64,000 nucleotides of DNA from Lineus longissimus (lineage: Eukaryota; Nemertea; Pilidiophora; Heteronemertea; Lineidae), in the NCBI RefSeq assembly GCF_910592395.1, contig NC_088314.1:18015998-18079997 (forward strand), given 5' to 3'. The translations under genes and the position numbers were made by a program. Shown piece by piece: positions 61,373 to 64,000 of the stretch. The first letter of the stretch is position 1. Every line of letters begins with the position of its first letter. The notes under the pieces were generated by a model. It had not been told where the DNA came from and did not search any database. It saw only the letters and a list, made by a program, of their open reading frames with translations.

Positions 61373-63436
61373 TTCGAGGCGAGGCTGATGTCACACGCGA
61401 GGCTTGCGGTCGAGTTATACTATCCTCGGAGGATGTTATCCACGATCGATGCTCACTGGAATCGTTCATGAGTTGTATAACAGATGGCTCGAGGCGCTGT
61501 CCCGGTGGAGATGTTTGAAATGTTCTAGGATAGAATGTCCGGGGAACACAGAGTTGCCTGGCGAAGATTCTTACTTCGAGACCTCGAGATTTTAAAGGAA
61601 ATCGACATAATCAACAGCTGGTGGTGGGTTGTGGTGGTATAGGATGGTATAAGCTGGGGCGGGCCTAACATTTTTGTCTGGGGGGGGGGGGGGATTACAA
61701 ATTTTGGCAATTTGAAGACCAAGGTCAAAACACTTTTTAGACTTCGGGAGGGGGGAGGGAAATTGCCTCCCCTGACTCGCAAAGCCCCCGAAACGCCAAC
61801 GCCAACGCCTGTCCCATTGTTTGACCTACTGAAAACGAAGGCCAACAATTTGATAGGTGTTCAAGTCAAAGTGGACATTTCGGGCGTTTCGCGAAAACTC
61901 CCTTTTATATGGCAACGTACCAGCTCCTGCGCTGAAAACGCAACAAGACCTGATTCTTTTACAGTCAACCCAAATTCATCCCGCACCACATGGTCTATAC
62001 TATCTTTAAACGTAGCCGGTCAAACTCGATGAGATGCAAAACCTTGGTGGTCAAGATGTCCTAAATTTGACCATCGGTGGGAAAACCCGGGTGGAAACAC
62101 TGTAAAAGAGTATATAGCTGCATGCAGTTCATCTAAGTGCATCATTAGCGCACACAAAAGTAACCAAGCACACGGCTCTCGATGTTGACAGTGTGCAAAC
62201 TACCTTTGAACACAAAATGGATACCACGAAGCGGCACAGTGCCGCGATTGTGCGACGAGCAAATTGTGGTCTTCCATTTGAATGCGGGTTGTAAACATAC
62301 ATTAGGGAGTTTTTGCAAAAAATCCCTGAAACGTCAGCGCAAACGCCACTCCCACATGGCATGTTCGAGCTCCTGATCACGATGTCGAACAATGATGGGA
62401 CATGCGATCGTGTAGGCGTTTCGAGAGGCTTTGCTGAAACTCAGTCCGTTATCTGTATTGAAGACTTATACGTTTTCAAGTCTATTTTTGGAATTTGGCA
62501 CTCCCTTTTTTGGTGATTTCGAACAGAAAATGCAAGATTTTATGTTTCATTTGTAACTTCAAAGTGCAAAGGACGTAAAGGGGTACATCGTTCGTAATTA
62601 CTGGTAGTCCAGTTAAATAGAAAATCCACTAATACACAATGCCGTAGCGCAGTTATTATGAAATTGTTGAAACTTTGTATTTATAGTATTTGGCTATCTG
62701 TCTACAGAAAAGCAATGCTGAAATTTATTTATAGTATGTATTTACGCAATTTAAAATTCAATTCAAAATTCAAAATGTTTAACGAACGGCGTGGGCCAGA
62801 ATCTTACTTACTTTGCCAGAATAAGACAAAGCATGACCAGGAATGAGTCGTTTGAAGCGACACACAGGGTGCCATAGCTTGCCAACCCGTTTTGGCTCTT
62901 TTTGCATGCAGTGCCTGCCATTTTTTCCTGAAATGGAGTATGGAAACCAAATATTGTTGACAGATTTATCCATCCTAAAAACTGACAACACGACATCATA
63001 TTCGCAACTCAAACATTGCTTCAGCAAAATACTTGACCCTGCAGAAGGTGTGATGACGAATATCTGTCCAGTGAATACTTTGAGGCTGCTACGCCGTTCA
63101 ATCATGGGTTTTTGTTGCACGCACGCCCGTCCATTAGTCATGTGAAAGGTTAGCCTTTCAAACCGATACCATGGAGGATACTGAAGTGCCAAATCGCAAT
63201 TAACTTGTCCAAAGAACTTCATGTAGCTGTTGGTACATGTTAGTCCATAGTTTGTTGGAGTCTCAGAGAGTTCACACGGTGTTGGTAAACTGTCTGAATT
63301 TTATTGACCAGTAGAGGAATTTATCGCAGGATTCCAAATTTCTACAAACCATTGAAATTTTTTGCTGATATCCGAACATTCAGAGCTACATTGTACCTTT
63401 GAATCGAAAATGATGAGAAGGACATCCAGTTAGCCT
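61373..63436. other. Region between SSUH2 and the channel gene
   Basis: Presumed divergent promoter region. It contains a poly-G run (about 61680-61692), two diverged foldbacks with CGAAACGCC/GGCGTTTCG words (about 61750-61905 and 62305-62450), and the unrecognised ORF noted at 62808-63222. No TATA box stands out for either gene. Confidence 0.4.
62808..63222 (-). CDS. Unrecognised ORF with a strong splice donor
   Basis: A minus-strand frame from ATG at 63222 (MKFFGQVNCD) runs about 138 codons to a donor-like AAA/GTAAGTAAG near 62808 and stays open a few codons further. It lies between SSUH2 and the channel gene. No domain is recognised. If the donor is used the frame exits in phase 0, which does not fit SSUH2 exon 2. 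Confidence 0.25.
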
Positions 63437-64000
63437 ATGGTACTAGCCGTGAGAATCAAAGGAACATTCGCGATAGAACGCAGCAAACTAGGCACAATGA
63501 CTAAAGACAGGACAGTGACGACCAAGATAGGCACACGGGACGCCTGGGACAGTCCACCGGATTATGGCGAATCTGGCGGCATAACCATCGAGAAGGGTCC
63601 GCCAAAAAGCAAGAAGACATGGATGACCGCCATGTCTGCCGTGACAGCGGTGAAGGCCTTCAAGGACCCGTACCCCGTGGAAAGGGTAGAGAAGACCCCG
63701 GTTGACCCGTTAGAATGCGAAGCCAAGGATCCCACCTTCTTTCAACATTTCTGTTCACGGGTGGAAATCGCTGGCATAAAGAAAGTCTCTGATCCCGAAT
63801 ACGGTATATTTCGTCGTCTGCTTTGGCTGATGTTGATCTTGGGATGTTTGGGATTTGGCATCTTCCAATGTACCATCCAGATGGCGCAGTTCTTCAACCG
63901 GCCAATCAGGGTCAAGGTCAACGTGTCACGTGCCAAGGCGCTTGAGTTTCCGACCTTGACCTTCTGCAATTTTAACCTCTATAAGGAGAGTGCAACTGAA
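63437..64000 (+). CDS. DEG/ENaC-type sodium channel subunit, N-terminal part, runs off the window
   Basis: Open for 188 codons from ATG at 63437 to the right edge. TAG sits two codons upstream in frame, so the start is here or at the second Met at 63497, which has a better context (ACAATGA). The cytoplasmic N-terminus is about 130 residues. Next is FCSRVEIAGIKKV, at the place of the family's HG gating motif, then the first membrane helix (RRLLWLMLILGCLGFGIF onwards) and the post-TM1 block ALEFPTLTFCNFNLYK, diagnostic for DEG/ENaC channels. The family forms trimeric amiloride-sensitive sodium channels (peptide-, acid- or mechano-gated); the ligand cannot be told from this part. The gene diverges from SSUH2. 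Confidence 0.88.
   Translation, partial: MVLAVRIKGTFAIERSKLGTMTKDRTVTTKIGTRDAWDSPPDYGESGGITIEKGPPKSKKTWMTAMSAVTAVKAFKDPYPVERVEKTPVDPLECEAKDPTFFQHFCSRVEIAGIKKVSDPEYGIFRRLLWLMLILGCLGFGIFQCTIQMAQFFNRPIRVKVNVSRAKALEFPTLTFCNFNLYKESATE

Overview
This is animal nuclear DNA: long genes cut into short exons with GT-AG introns, introns packed with SINEs, short inverted-repeat elements (MITEs), LINE remnants and minisatellites, and no operons. The protein families and the mid-40s GC of the exons fit a marine invertebrate. An invertebrate deuterostome such as amphioxus is my best guess, but nothing in the window proves it.

Layout. (1) 2543-45614, minus strand: a complete PBRM1 (polybromo-1, BAF180) gene. 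I could chain 36 coding exons with compatible phases into 5658 nt, or 1885 codons plus stop. In order the protein has six bromodomains, two BAH domains, an HMG box, a Gln/Pro/Met-rich tail and the conserved C-terminal block. (2) 45615-48148: intergenic DNA between the 5' end of PBRM1 and the 3' end of the next gene. (3) 48149-58610, possibly to 61372, minus strand: an SSUH2 (ssu-2 homologue) gene with 11 exons per transcript. It has two homologous, same-phase cysteine-rich exons that cannot be spliced in series, and a possible second first exon. (4) 60233-60875: a TIR-bounded element carrying a broken MADF/Myb-SANT-like reading frame. (5) 63437 to the right edge, plus strand: the first 188 codons of a DEG/ENaC-type sodium channel, diverging from SSUH2.

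How the genes relate. PBRM1 is a chromatin-targeting subunit of the PBAF (SWI/SNF) remodeller, SSUH2 is a cysteine-rich zinc-finger-like protein, and the channel is a membrane protein. I see no functional link between them; they are ordinary neighbours. PBRM1 and SSUH2 are in tandem, and SSUH2 and the channel are head to head.

The most interesting signals are: a predicted mutually exclusive exon pair in the SSUH2 zinc-finger region, with copies of one foldback element after each alternative exon; three minisatellites in PBRM1 that each start at or within about 15 bases of a 3' splice site; inverted copies of a 330-base MITE flanking a single PBRM1 bromodomain exon, a circular-RNA geometry; a 5S-rRNA-derived SINE; a Harbinger-like MITE that carries a MADF fragment; loss of the acetyl-lysine-anchoring Asn in PBRM1 bromodomain 6; and a DEG/ENaC channel whose HG motif lacks its His.
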